A stretch of DNA of 64,000 nucleotides from Halococcus salsus (GTDB lineage Archaea > Halobacteriota > Halobacteria > Halobacteriales > Halococcaceae). The notes below the pieces were generated by a model that was not told the DNA's origin, did no database searches, and saw only the letters and a program-made list of their open reading frames with translations. This document shows positions 42,575 through 51,628 of this stretch, in pieces; position 1 is the stretch's first letter; every line of letters begins with the position of its first letter. A program made the position numbers and the translations under genes. The stretch spans positions 423,216 through 487,215 of the forward strand of contig NZ_JAAAJC010000001.1 in the NCBI RefSeq assembly GCF_009900715.1. Reading direction: 5' to 3'.

Positions 42575-42584
42575 TGCTAAAAGG
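42575..42584 (+). promoter_or_regulatory. TATA box of the 41-residue membrane peptide
   Basis: TGCTAAAAGG is centred about 26 bases before ATG 42606, supporting a separate leaderless transcript for this short gene. Confidence 0.5.
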
Positions 42585-42605
42585 ATCGCCTTCAACGATT
42601 CGGGC

Positions 42606-42731
42606 ATGAACCTCCCGCGATTCACGACGGTCGGTGGAGCGTATCAGTACATGATGCTACTCCTGCTGGTGCTCGCGCTCGCCTTCACGGTCCTCTTCGG
42701 CGCGATGTACTACGGCATCCTCTCGTTCTAA
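42606..42731 (+). CDS. Small membrane peptide (41 residues)
   Basis: It starts MNLPRFTTVGGAYQYMM and ends with the single hydrophobic helix LLVLALAFTVLFGAMYYG plus ILSF. The N-terminus is weakly basic and should stay inside. It has its own TATA box, a proper ATG and ends 20 bases before the convergent regulator gene. I do not recognise a family; small one-helix proteins often stabilise or regulate larger membrane complexes. Confidence 0.65.
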   Translation: MNLPRFTTVGGAYQYMMLLLLVLALAFTVLFGAMYYGILSF

Positions 42732-42751
42732 CCGCCCCGACGGCCACCGAT

Positions 42752-43522
42752 TCAGCCGTCGAAGAACTCGGTCAACCACTCCTCGAACAGCCCGACGAAC
42801 ACCGACGCGAACCCCGTGTTCGCGCTCCAGATCGCGGTCTCGGTACAGTCCTCGGTGCCCTCGCCACGCACGGCCATCAGAACGGTGTCGCCGTCGACGA
42901 TCAGGATCCGACTGCTCCGGTCGTCGGGCCCCATCTCGGCCAGGGTCGTGACCGAGGGCGTCACCACCCCCTCGATACCCTCGAACCGCTCGCGGACCGC
43001 CGGGGTCGTGCTCACGACGATGGCGGTCCCCGGGAAGCCGTCGAGCGCCGCGACGACCTCGTCGGTGACCAGCCGCTCGTCGTCGGTGCCGAACACCACG
43101 CGCCGTTCGGCCTCGCTCGCGAGTCGGACCACCCGGTCGGTGATCGCGTCCCGACCGGTGATGGTCCAGACCTCCTCGCGAGCCTCGTCGTCGTCGACGA
43201 GCTCGTTCCGAGCGGTTTCGAGGTAGCCGAACGCGCGTTCCTCGGCGTCGTCGATCCGGGCGCGGAGCCGACGCCGTGCCTCGTCGAGGTCGACCGCGCG
43301 GTACTGGATCGGTTCGGCGCGTTGGACGTCTATCAGCCCGCGCTTTTCGAGGTTCTCCGCCGCGCCGTAGACCTGCGAACGCGGGACGTCGGTGACGTCG
43401 TCGATGTCGCGGGCCGCCCCACGACCGATCCGCTGGAGCGCGACGAACACCTTCGCCTCGTAGCTCGACAGCCCGAGGCGTTTGAGCGCCGCCACCGCGT
43501 CGTCGTGGTCGGTCACGTCCAC
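42752..43522 (-). CDS. TrmB-family transcriptional regulator
   Basis: 256-residue regulator. The N-terminal winged helix (residues 1-75) contains LGLSSYEAKVFVALQRIG, RDIDDVTDVPRSQVYGAAEN and LEKRGLIDVQRAEPIQYRA, the standard TrmB DNA-binding domain. It is followed by a coiled-coil linker and a phospholipase D-like effector region (about 120-256). The start ATG at 43522 lies ten bases inside the end of the RND transporter gene, so it is probably the last gene of the surface-protein/RND unit and may feed back on it. Confidence 0.9.
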   Translation of the reverse strand: MDVTDHDDAVAALKRLGLSSYEAKVFVALQRIGRGAARDIDDVTDVPRSQVYGAAENLEKRGLIDVQRAEPIQYRAVDLDEARRRLRARIDDAEERAFGYLETARNELVDDDEAREEVWTITGRDAITDRVVRLASEAERRVVFGTDDERLVTDEVVAALDGFPGTAIVVSTTPAVRERFEGIEGVVTPSVTTLAEMGPDDRSSRILIVDGDTVLMAVRGEGTEDCTETAIWSANTGFASVFVGLFEEWLTEFFDG

Positions 43523-45963
43523 CGCTCCCAGACCACGATCACCGACGGCGTGAGGAGCATCGAGGTGAGGTAGGCGAAGAAGATCGAGAGCGCCACCACC
43601 ACCCCGAACTGCCCGAGGATCGGCGTGATCGCGAGCGCGAGCACCCCGATGCCGGTGGTGGTGGTGAGCATGCTCCCGGTGAGCGCCCCGCCCGTGCCCC
43701 TGACGGTGTCGTCGAGCGCGACGAAGACGTCCTCGCCCGACTCGTGGTACTCGTCGACGAACCGGTGGACGAAGTGCGAGGAGTAGTCCACCCCGAGCCC
43801 GATCGCGATCGAGAGGATCGTCGCGGTGAGCGCGTTGAGCGGGATGCCGAACAGCCGCATCGAGCCCGCGAGCAACGCGACCGAGGTCACGATCGGCACG
43901 AGGTTCACGAGCCCGAGCGATGGCCGGCCCTCGATGATGAAGTAGATCACCACGAGGAATATCGCCGTGACGATCAGCGCGGCGACGAGGCTCTGGATCG
44001 CCGAGACGAAGATCGCGTCCGTCACCCCCTGCAACACGATCGTCTGTCCCGTGGCGGTCGCGTCGAGCCGATATCGGCCGGCGAGGGTTCGGCCGCTGTT
44101 CGAGATCTCGTCCTGCGTGGCGTCGCTCTCGATCGAGTAGACGACCTGGGTACTCCGGTAGTCCTCGGTGATGTAGTTCAGCGCTTGCGCTCGGTAAGGC
44201 GACTCCAACAGTGCGTCGTAGACTTCGACGAGGTTGTCGTCGGGCACGCCGTCGCCGTCGACGTCGTTCCTGTCCACGAGCGCTGCGAACGACGACGACT
44301 GGTTGGCGTAGTCCCGGATGACGGTGACGATGCTGTCGGTGCTCGCCGTCCGCCCGTTCGTCACGACCGGGTCGGGCGGGTTCTCGTTGGCCCGCTGGAT
44401 GGACTCGAGCGCGGAGTCGGCGCGGAGATCACCTTCCGCGTAGACCGTCACCGAACTCCCCGACGTGGTAGCGAAGTTGTCCTCGAGGTAGTTCGAGGTC
44501 TCCGTGACGGTGTAGGTGCCCGGCGCGAACGGCTCCGGCAGCACCTCTATGTAGCCCGGCACCTCCTCCGGCGGCAGGAAGTCGTCCTGGGAGAAGGTGG
44601 TGTCGACGCCCGTCGCGTAGCCCCCTGCGACCACCGAGATCACCAGAGTGAAGACGAGCACGGCGTAGGGTGCGCGCCGGGCGGCCGAAACCCCCACCGT
44701 GAGCACGCGCCCGAGGAGGGAGCCCTCGGCCCCGAGCGGAGTGAGCCCGAACTCCGGGATGCCGTACCGGACCCGGAGGTGGTCGCCCCAGACCTTCGCG
44801 GCGGGGAGGAAGATACCGAAGATCAGGAAGGTGAAGACGATCCCGACCGCCGCCACCAGCCCGAACTGTCGGATCGGCTGGAGGCTGCTGACGCCGTTGG
44901 CGGCGAAGCCGACCACGGTGGTGCCGGTGACGATGAAGAAGGCGACGAACAGCTGGTCGGTCGCGGTCCGCATCGACTCGGTGACCGAGTACTCCTGGAC
45001 TCGCTCCTCGCGGTAGCGGTTGATGGTGTGTATCCCGAAGTCGATCCCCACCGCGAGCAGGAGGGGCGGCACCGCGATCAGCATCTGGGAGAAGGGCAGC
45101 CCGGCGAGGCCGGTGAAGCCGAAGGTCCAGATCACCGCGAACACCAGCGAGACCACCCCGAGCAGCAGGTCGATCGGGTCGCGGTAGGCGAAGATCAGGA
45201 ACACCAGGATCAGGAGCGCCGCCGCGGGCACCACGATGATCAGCGAATCGAAGATGATGTTGGTGAACTCCGCCGAGACGATCCCGCTGCCGAAGACCGT
45301 GATGTCGCTGTCGACGCTCCCCGCCATCGTACGTACGCGGGTCTGGTAGCCGGTCAGCGGGCTACTGCCGCTGGTGCCGGCCGACTCCGAGACCCCGCCC
45401 GGCACGTCGTGCGTGATGGTGCCGATCGTGGCCGAGGCCGACGCGGACTGCTCGTTGAAGTCGTTGCTGAGGAGGCTCGTGAACCCCTCGTTCTCGGCGG
45501 CGGTCCCGATCGCCGAATCGATCTCCGTTGGCGTGGCGTCCTCGATCGCGTCGATCTGGTCGTCGAGGGTCGTGGCCTCCGGGTCGAGCGTCTGCGCGAC
45601 GATCGTGGCCGCGCTCGACGTCGAAGCGACCCGGAGGTCGGGATCCCCCTCGGCCCGTTGTTGGAGGGTCAACATCGCGAGCAGCTCGTCCTTCGAGAGC
45701 ACGTTCGAGCCGCGTTGGATCAGTTGGGTGCTACCGTTGGACTCGGAGAACGTCGGCGAGAACTCCTCGTTGACGTTGTCGAGGGCGGTCTGGGCCGGGC
45801 TGTCGTCGGTGAACTGGCTCGTCCCCGAACTCGTCGAGATGTTCGTCATCCCGACCGCGAACACCGCCGTCAGCACGACGAACAGGACCACGACCGTCCG
45901 GGGTCGTTCGGTGATCCACTCGTCGGCCCAGTCGATGAGGCGCTGGTAGTCGAAGTCGGCCAT
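43513..45963 (-). CDS. RND family transporter (MMPL-like)
   Basis: 816-residue membrane protein with two halves, each of one helix, a large outside loop and five more helices. The first half includes VPPLLLAVGIDFGIHTINRY near residue 310 and the second SIAIGLGVDYSSHFVHRFVD near 725; the GxD aspartates are the expected proton relay. Extracellular loops at about 45-235 and 465-640 are Asp/Ser/Thr-rich. It probably exports a lipid or hydrophobic compound, or maintains the surface. It begins 10 bases after the surface-protein gene and overlaps the TrmB gene, indicating one operon. Confidence 0.92.
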   Translation of the reverse strand: MADFDYQRLIDWADEWITERPRTVVVLFVVLTAVFAVGMTNISTSSGTSQFTDDSPAQTALDNVNEEFSPTFSESNGSTQLIQRGSNVLSKDELLAMLTLQQRAEGDPDLRVASTSSAATIVAQTLDPEATTLDDQIDAIEDATPTEIDSAIGTAAENEGFTSLLSNDFNEQSASASATIGTITHDVPGGVSESAGTSGSSPLTGYQTRVRTMAGSVDSDITVFGSGIVSAEFTNIIFDSLIIVVPAAALLILVFLIFAYRDPIDLLLGVVSLVFAVIWTFGFTGLAGLPFSQMLIAVPPLLLAVGIDFGIHTINRYREERVQEYSVTESMRTATDQLFVAFFIVTGTTVVGFAANGVSSLQPIRQFGLVAAVGIVFTFLIFGIFLPAAKVWGDHLRVRYGIPEFGLTPLGAEGSLLGRVLTVGVSAARRAPYAVLVFTLVISVVAGGYATGVDTTFSQDDFLPPEEVPGYIEVLPEPFAPGTYTVTETSNYLEDNFATTSGSSVTVYAEGDLRADSALESIQRANENPPDPVVTNGRTASTDSIVTVIRDYANQSSSFAALVDRNDVDGDGVPDDNLVEVYDALLESPYRAQALNYITEDYRSTQVVYSIESDATQDEISNSGRTLAGRYRLDATATGQTIVLQGVTDAIFVSAIQSLVAALIVTAIFLVVIYFIIEGRPSLGLVNLVPIVTSVALLAGSMRLFGIPLNALTATILSIAIGLGVDYSSHFVHRFVDEYHESGEDVFVALDDTVRGTGGALTGSMLTTTTGIGVLALAITPILGQFGVVVALSIFFAYLTSMLLTPSVIVVWERWT

Positions 45964-45973
45964 CAGTGCTGGC

Positions 45974-48900
45974 TCACCGTCGCGACCAGACGACCCCGAT
46001 GCCGAGCACGACGAGGAGTGCCGCGAGGCCGATCATCACCGGTGCCGACGACAGCAGGCCGCCGCCGCTCGATTCGGTGGCGTCGACCGGGACGTCGTAG
46101 CTCTGTGAGAGCTGGCCAGCGTCGCTCGGCGTGTCGTACTGGAAGTCGACCGAGAGCGGGTACTGCCCCTCGCTCGCGCTCCCGGCGACGCTCACGTCGA
46201 AGCTGATCTGTTCGGTCTCACCGGGTGCGAGCCGAGCGATGTAGGCCTCGTCGTTCGAGAGCGAGAGCGGGGTGTCGGCGTAGGCCTTCGCGTTGAGGTT
46301 CGTGACGACCGTATCCCGGTTGTTGGTGACGTTGAGCGTCACGGCCTCGGAGGAGCCGATCCCGACGGAGGCGTTGGCGCGCTCGACGATGAACGAGTCG
46401 CGCTGGCCGGCGACGTCGACCTGGGTGTCGAGGCTCCCGCTCCGACGGGTGTCACCGTTCTCGTTGTCGTACTCCACGACGAACGAGAGCTGGCGCGCGC
46501 CGGATTCGGCGCTATCGGGCACCTCGATCGGGAAGGAGACGTTGGCCGACTCGCCCGGCGCGAGGCTTCCGACGGCTGCCTCGGTCTCCTGGGGGCTCAG
46601 CGATTCGCTCTGACTCTCCAACTCGACGACCGCGTTGTCGATGGCCTGTGGGCCCTGGTTCGTGACCTGCGCGGTGACGTTGCCCTCGTCACCGACCCGG
46701 AGGGTGCTCTCGACGTTCGAGAGGTCGAAGTTCTGCTCCGGATCCGGCGTCACGCCGACCGTGAACGGCCCGCCGCTCGCCTGGTCGCCGTCGGGGTCGT
46801 TGTAGGAGACCGAGGCCTGGAACGGGTAGTCACGGACGTCGGTGGTGTTGGTCGCGGTGGCGTTGAAGCTCACCGTCCGCTGGGCACCCGCCGGCCACTC
46901 GCCGACGAACGCCGTCGCGTTCGCGGTCTGGCCGAGCGTGATGTCGCCGGTGAGCGACTGGAGCGAGACGGTCGATTCGGTGGCGTTCTCGCCGTTGTTC
47001 TGGAGGGTGAGCGTGATCGGACCCTCGTCGCCGACCTGGACGTTCGAGTCGGTCGAGACCACCTCGAAGTCGTCCTCGCTCTCGCCCGGGGTCACGCCGA
47101 AGGCGAACGGTCCCGCCTGGGCCCCGTCGTCCCCCGAATCGGTGTACTGGAGCGAGGCCTGCATCGGGTAGGTCGTGCCCGCGCTGCCCGTCGCGGTCAC
47201 GTCGAACTCGAAGCTCCGTTCCTCGCCGGTGTCCCAGTCCTCGACGAACTGGGTGGCGTTCGCGGACTCGCCGAACAGCACGCCGCCCGAGAGCGACTGG
47301 AACGATACCGTCGCGTCCGTCACGTTCTCGCCGGTGTTGTTCATCACCACCGTGAGGCTGCCCTCCTCGCCGGACTGGACGTCGGTGCTGGTCGAGACCA
47401 CGTTGAAGTCGTCCTCCTGCTCGTCGATGTCGACCGTCGCCGTCAGCGCCTCGCTCCGGAGCGGGTCGCCGTCCGAGTCGTAGTACTGGACGTAGTACTG
47501 GACCTGGCGCTCGCCCGGCTCGGTCGTGTCGTTGACGAGGACGGGGAGCTCGAACGAGCTCGACTCGTCCACGTCGAGGTCGCCGAGGACGTACTCGCTC
47601 TGACGCGGCACGATGTCACGGGTGCTGTTGGGAGAGACCGTCAGCACCGCGTCGGTGGCGGCCTTCGGGCCGTCGTTCGTGATCGTGCCCGAGATGGTGC
47701 CCGAGGAGCCGACTTCGAGGTCGTCCGACACGCCGTCGAGCGAGAACTCCTGTTGGCTCTCGGGGGTGACGCCGAACGTCGCGGGACCGAGCTGGGCGGC
47801 CTCGCCATCGGAATCGTCGTAGGAGACCGAGGCCTGGACCGGGTAGGTGTCGGTGTCGGCGCTCGGGGTCGCCTGCATCGTGACCTCGATGGTTCTCGAC
47901 TCGCCGGCGTCCCAGTCGCCGACGTAGCGGGTCGCGTTCGCGCTCCGGTCGAACAGCAGGTCGGTCGAGAGCGTCTGGAGATTCACCACCGCGTCGGTCG
48001 CGTCCTCGCCGGTGTTCTCGAGGGTGACGCTGACGTTGCCGGTGCCGCCGACGGGGACGTCCGAATCCACGCCAGTCACCGAGAGGTCGTCGCTCGCCTC
48101 GTCGACCGTGACCCCGAAGGTCGAACTCGCGGACTGGGCGGCCTCGCCGTCGTCGTCCTCGTAGGAGACCGATGCCTCGACCGGGTAGTCGGCGCTATCG
48201 GCACCCGGGGCCGCCTGGACCGAGAGGTCGACCGTCCGGCTCTCGCCCTCCTCCCAGTCGCCGATGTACCGGCTCGTACTCGCCGCCTGGCCGAACAGGA
48301 GGTCGCTGGAACCCGACTGGAAGTTCACCACGGCGTCGGTCGCGTCCTCGCCGGTGTTCTCGATCGTCACCGAGACGGTGCCGGGCTCGCCGGTCGAAAC
48401 GTCCGAATCGACCGAGACGATGTCGAACTCGGCGTCGGGCGAGACCGTGCTCGCCCCGCTTCCGGCCGCAGCCTGGCTACCGCCGGCCGCGCTCGGTGCA
48501 CCCTGTGCGCTGGCACCCTGGACGCTCTGCCCCTGTGCACCCGTACTTCCCGCCGGGCTCTGTGCCGCCGCGCCTGCCGACTGGGGTGCCCCGCCGGCAC
48601 TCGCGCCGCTCGGTGCGGCCTGGGACGAGCCACCGGCCGCGGCCGGTGCCGCCCCGCTACTCGCACCCGTGGCCCCCGACGCGGTCGGTGCCGCGCTCGA
48701 CGACTCGCCCGGAGCACCTTGACTCGCGGCGCTCTGGCTCGCGGCCCCCTCCGGTGCCGCACCGCCGGTCGGGCTCGCGGAACCGCCCGACGCGCCCGCG
48801 GCTGCCGCCCCGCTACCCGCTCCGTCGGCGGCCGATGCCGTGCCCGACGACCCGGTCGATGCGTCTTCCGCGGATCCGGTGTCCCCGTCCGCACCGCTCT

Positions 48901-49546
48901 CGGCCGAGGTCGGTTCGCTCGCCGACGTGTCACCGTCCGTCGTCGCGTCCTCACCGTCGCCCGACTCGGCCTCTGACGAGGACTCGCTGGACTCGCTTTC
49001 GCCGGACTCGCTCTCGGACGACGATGTGCCGGACTCGCTCCCGCCATCCTCACTCTCGCTGGATTGGGTTTCGGACGACGTCGCGTCTTCACCGTCGCTC
49101 GACTCTGCCTCGGACGACGACTCGTCGGACTCGCTCTCACCGGATTCGGTCTCCGCGGACGTGCCGTCGTCGGACCCGCTCTCGCCCGTCGTTTCGCCCG
49201 AGGTTTCGGCGGTCGACGTTCCGTCCGTCGTCTCCGTCGTCGCCGACGTCGAGTTCGACGTGTCGTCGCCCGTCGAGCCGTTCGACGCGCTCGAATCGGT
49301 CGACTCGCTCGAATCGGCCGTGTCGGCCGAGCCGTTCGTTTCGGTCGACGCATTGTCGGTGTTCGACGCGCTCGCATCGAGCGCGTCGGTGGCGAACCCC
49401 GTCGCGTTGCGCAGCTCCGAGAGCGCCGAGTCGTTCCCCGTGGCGTTCGCGTTGGGGGCCGTGTTCGTTCCGACGACCGCGCCGCCGACGGTCCCCTGCA
49501 TCACGACGAGGCCGACGAGCACCACCGCGAGAACCGACCGCTTCAT
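45974..49546 (-). CDS. Large seven-repeat surface protein (COG1361-type)
   Basis: 1190-residue exported protein. Signal region at residues 1-23; an extremely biased Ser/Thr/Asp/Glu then Ala/Gly/Ser/Gln region at about 60-385, a probable wall-spanning or glycosylated stalk. Then seven repeats of about 105-115 residues, starting at FDIVSVDSDVSTGEPGTV, LSVTGVDSDVPVGGTGNV, FSLDGVSDDLEVGSSGTI, FNVVSTSTDVQSGEEGSL, FEVVSTDSNVQVGDEGPI, FDLSNVESTLRVGDEGNV and FIVERANASVGIGSSEAV, each a CARDB/NEW3-like beta sandwich with an N-x-G-x-x-A-T-D/E core. One C-terminal membrane helix and a short basic tail (VVWSRR) anchor it. Pairing with the RND gene suggests it is the outside partner of that exporter. Confidence 0.9.
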   Translation of the reverse strand: MKRSVLAVVLVGLVVMQGTVGGAVVGTNTAPNANATGNDSALSELRNATGFATDALDASASNTDNASTETNGSADTADSSESTDSSASNGSTGDDTSNSTSATTETTDGTSTAETSGETTGESGSDDGTSAETESGESESDESSSEAESSDGEDATSSETQSSESEDGGSESGTSSSESESGESESSESSSEAESGDGEDATTDGDTSASEPTSAESGADGDTGSAEDASTGSSGTASAADGAGSGAAAAGASGGSASPTGGAAPEGAASQSAASQGAPGESSSAAPTASGATGASSGAAPAAAGGSSQAAPSGASAGGAPQSAGAAAQSPAGSTGAQGQSVQGASAQGAPSAAGGSQAAAGSGASTVSPDAEFDIVSVDSDVSTGEPGTVSVTIENTGEDATDAVVNFQSGSSDLLFGQAASTSRYIGDWEEGESRTVDLSVQAAPGADSADYPVEASVSYEDDDGEAAQSASSTFGVTVDEASDDLSVTGVDSDVPVGGTGNVSVTLENTGEDATDAVVNLQTLSTDLLFDRSANATRYVGDWDAGESRTIEVTMQATPSADTDTYPVQASVSYDDSDGEAAQLGPATFGVTPESQQEFSLDGVSDDLEVGSSGTISGTITNDGPKAATDAVLTVSPNSTRDIVPRQSEYVLGDLDVDESSSFELPVLVNDTTEPGERQVQYYVQYYDSDGDPLRSEALTATVDIDEQEDDFNVVSTSTDVQSGEEGSLTVVMNNTGENVTDATVSFQSLSGGVLFGESANATQFVEDWDTGEERSFEFDVTATGSAGTTYPMQASLQYTDSGDDGAQAGPFAFGVTPGESEDDFEVVSTDSNVQVGDEGPITLTLQNNGENATESTVSLQSLTGDITLGQTANATAFVGEWPAGAQRTVSFNATATNTTDVRDYPFQASVSYNDPDGDQASGGPFTVGVTPDPEQNFDLSNVESTLRVGDEGNVTAQVTNQGPQAIDNAVVELESQSESLSPQETEAAVGSLAPGESANVSFPIEVPDSAESGARQLSFVVEYDNENGDTRRSGSLDTQVDVAGQRDSFIVERANASVGIGSSEAVTLNVTNNRDTVVTNLNAKAYADTPLSLSNDEAYIARLAPGETEQISFDVSVAGSASEGQYPLSVDFQYDTPSDAGQLSQSYDVPVDATESSGGGLLSSAPVMIGLAALLVVLGIGVVWSRR

Positions 49547-49577
49547 CGTTTCCCGACCTGGTCGTCGATCTCACACG

Positions 49578-49643
49578 TCACAGCCGTTCTCCTCCCGAAA
49601 CGAGGCGGGGGCTCGAGGCCCACTCCTCGACGATATTGCTCAT
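49578..49643 (-). CDS. Possible 21-residue leader peptide upstream of the surface-protein operon
   Basis: ATG 49643 opens a 21-codon frame (MSNIVEEWASSPRLVSGGER plus L) ending at TGA 49578-49580. GGCTATACC at 49669-49677 is centred 30 bases before it, which would make a leaderless message. The large surface-protein gene starts 31 bases after this frame stops and has no TATA box of its own at the usual place. The peptide could be a translated leader; chance cannot be excluded. Confidence 0.35.
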   Translation of the reverse strand: MSNIVEEWASSPRLVSGGERL

Positions 49644-49668
49644 ACTATCTTTCTACTAACAACCCCTC

Positions 49669-49677
49669 GGTATAGCC
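49669..49677 (-). promoter_or_regulatory. TATA box candidate for the surface-protein/RND/TrmB operon
   Basis: GGCTATACC on the minus strand is the only good TATA-like element before the surface-protein gene. Its position implies a message with about 100 bases ahead of the large gene's ATG, unusual for this otherwise leaderless chromosome. Confidence 0.5.
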
Positions 49678-49716
49678 CCTTCGATACCGACAAGCCGCGA
49701 GGGTCGGTGGGGACCG

Positions 49717-51564
49717 CTACTCGGTCTCGAACGTCGTCTCGGTGAGCCTGATGCCCTTGCCAGCGAGGTGGCGGAGCTGTTGGCGGGCGAAGTCCTCCTC
49801 GCGGGTGCCACGGGTCGCGAGGACGTAGAGCCGCGAGCTCCCCGTGGGACGCATCGTCCGGCCGGCGCGCTGGGAGGCCTGGCGGCGCGACCCGCCGAGG
49901 CCGGAGGCGACGACCGCGACCTCGGCGCTCGGGAGGTCGATCCCCTCGTCGCCGACCCGCGAGACGACCAGTCGGGAGCGCTCCCCGCGCCGGAACTCGT
50001 CGAACAGCCGTTCGCGTTCGGGGTGGGGGGTGTCGCCGCTGATGAACGGCACCCCCAGCGCCTCGGCGTAGCTCTCGCCCTGATCGAGCCACTCGACGAA
50101 GACGAGCGCCTTCGCGTCGGCGTGTTCGGCGAGCAGCGACCGGATGGCGTCGAGCTTCGCGGGGTTCGAGCCCGCGACCCGGCGGCGCTCGTGGCCCGTC
50201 ACGCTCGCGTACTCGTCGCGGTCGGCCTCCGATCTCCAGGGCACGAACCGGAGTTCGACCTCGGGTTCGGCGACGAAGCCCGCCTCGAAGAGTTTCGCCC
50301 AATCTGTACCGATAGGCGGGCCGATGAGGGTGAAGATCTCGGCCCCCTTGTCGTCCTCTCTCACTGGTGTGGCCGAGAGCCCGAGGCGGTGTTTGGCCTG
50401 GAGGTCGACGCTCTTGCGATAGACGGCGGCCGGGATGTGGTGGACCTCGTCGTAGACGATCAGACCCCACCGGCGCTCGTCGAAGAGCTTCCGGTGGCGC
50501 TCCATCCCGGCGGTGCGGTAGGTCGCGATCGTCACCGGTCGAATGTTTTTCTCGCCGCCGTGGTACTCGCCGATCTGGTCGGGGTCGAGGTCGGTGTGAG
50601 TGAGGAGGGCCTCGCGCCACTGGCCGGCGAGTTCGCGGCTCGGCGCGAGGACGAGTGTCTCGCCGCCGACCTCGCGCATCGCGCCCATCGCGGCCACCGT
50701 CTTCCCGCTTCCGGGGGGACCCACCAGTACGCCCGCACCCGATTCGAGGAAGCGCTCGACCCAGTCGCGTTGGTAGTCCCGGAGGTCGAGCCCGAGGTCG
50801 ATGTCGAGGTCGGCCCCGCCGTCGAGGTCGCGGAGGTCCTGGACCGGATAGCCCGCGTCGTAGAGGGTCCGTTTGATCTCGCCCTCCTTCCCCTCGACCA
50901 CCCAGCTCTCGGTATCCGAGATCGGGGCGTGGAGGTGGTCGGTGTCGAGCTTCTGACGCGCGACGTTGCCCATGAGTTCGGGGCTCTCGGCTTCGAGAAC
51001 CGTATAGTCGTCCGGGTGGGTAGTGAGCGCGAACCGGCGGGCGCGCCGCCACTGGGACTCGACCCACTTCTCGAGCTTCGGCGCGCGCTCGGGCAGCACG
51101 CTCCGCATCGTCCGAACGAGGTCGTCGACGTGGTCGTAGGGGGCCCACCAGACGTCCTCTTCCCTGATCTCGTAGATGTAGGCCCCATCACCCGACGAAT
51201 CGACGAGCGTGGCGAACTGGGTGAGCTGGGCGCGGGTGAACTGCTCGGGGTGTTCGACCACCAACTCCCGGCGGTCGGGGAAGACGACGACGTGCTCTCG
51301 GGAGACGAGGTCGGCGAACTCGCGAGGGTACCAGACTCGGGGGTCGTCGCTTACGTCGAGGCGGTCGAGGTGGCCCGACTCGACGAGCGCATCGAGCGCA
51401 TCGCTTGCCGCCGTCTGTGACCACTCCCGAACCCGCGCGACCCCGCTCGCGGTCGCCACGGGTCGGCCGAGGGTCTCGAGAACGGCCCGGAATTCGGTCG
51501 CCGAGAGGGCGCGGTCGTCGGAGGCGGACGTCCCGTCGGCTGCTTCGTCGTGCTCGTTCGTCAC
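49717..51564 (-). CDS. XPB/Rad25-like DEAD/DEAH helicase
   Basis: 615-residue superfamily 2 helicase. An N-terminal region of about 230 residues with a winged-helix-like start precedes RecA domain 1, which has YQRDWVERFLE, VLVGPPGSGKTVAAMGAM, YDEVHHIPAAVYRK and LGLSATPVREDD. RecA domain 2 has ALVFVEWLDQGESYAEALG and the arginine-finger motif QRAGRTMRPTG. Archaeal XPB works with Bax1-type nucleases in repair. GTG at 51564 was chosen because MTNEHDEAADGTSASDD fits a haloarchaeal N-terminus; the longer frame covers the VOC gene. Confidence 0.92.
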   Translation of the reverse strand: MTNEHDEAADGTSASDDRALSATEFRAVLETLGRPVATASGVARVREWSQTAASDALDALVESGHLDRLDVSDDPRVWYPREFADLVSREHVVVFPDRRELVVEHPEQFTRAQLTQFATLVDSSGDGAYIYEIREEDVWWAPYDHVDDLVRTMRSVLPERAPKLEKWVESQWRRARRFALTTHPDDYTVLEAESPELMGNVARQKLDTDHLHAPISDTESWVVEGKEGEIKRTLYDAGYPVQDLRDLDGGADLDIDLGLDLRDYQRDWVERFLESGAGVLVGPPGSGKTVAAMGAMREVGGETLVLAPSRELAGQWREALLTHTDLDPDQIGEYHGGEKNIRPVTIATYRTAGMERHRKLFDERRWGLIVYDEVHHIPAAVYRKSVDLQAKHRLGLSATPVREDDKGAEIFTLIGPPIGTDWAKLFEAGFVAEPEVELRFVPWRSEADRDEYASVTGHERRRVAGSNPAKLDAIRSLLAEHADAKALVFVEWLDQGESYAEALGVPFISGDTPHPERERLFDEFRRGERSRLVVSRVGDEGIDLPSAEVAVVASGLGGSRRQASQRAGRTMRPTGSSRLYVLATRGTREEDFARQQLRHLAGKGIRLTETTFETE

Positions 51565-51628
51565 TACGAGAACCGTGTGGGGCCGTCGGCAAACGGCTTG
51601 CGGGTGGTGAGCGGCGGGGTCGACGCGG

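Noticed and set aside
43744-46206. 820-codon open frame opposite the RND transporter
   Set aside because: Composition is dominated by Arg, Asp, Val and Glu, as expected for the antisense of acidic high-GC genes; no domain is recognisable and the opposite strand encodes a clear RND protein.
48172-49659. Arg/Pro/Ser-rich frames over the stalk-coding region
   Set aside because: They are shadow frames of the low-complexity Ser/Thr/Asp stalk of the surface protein.
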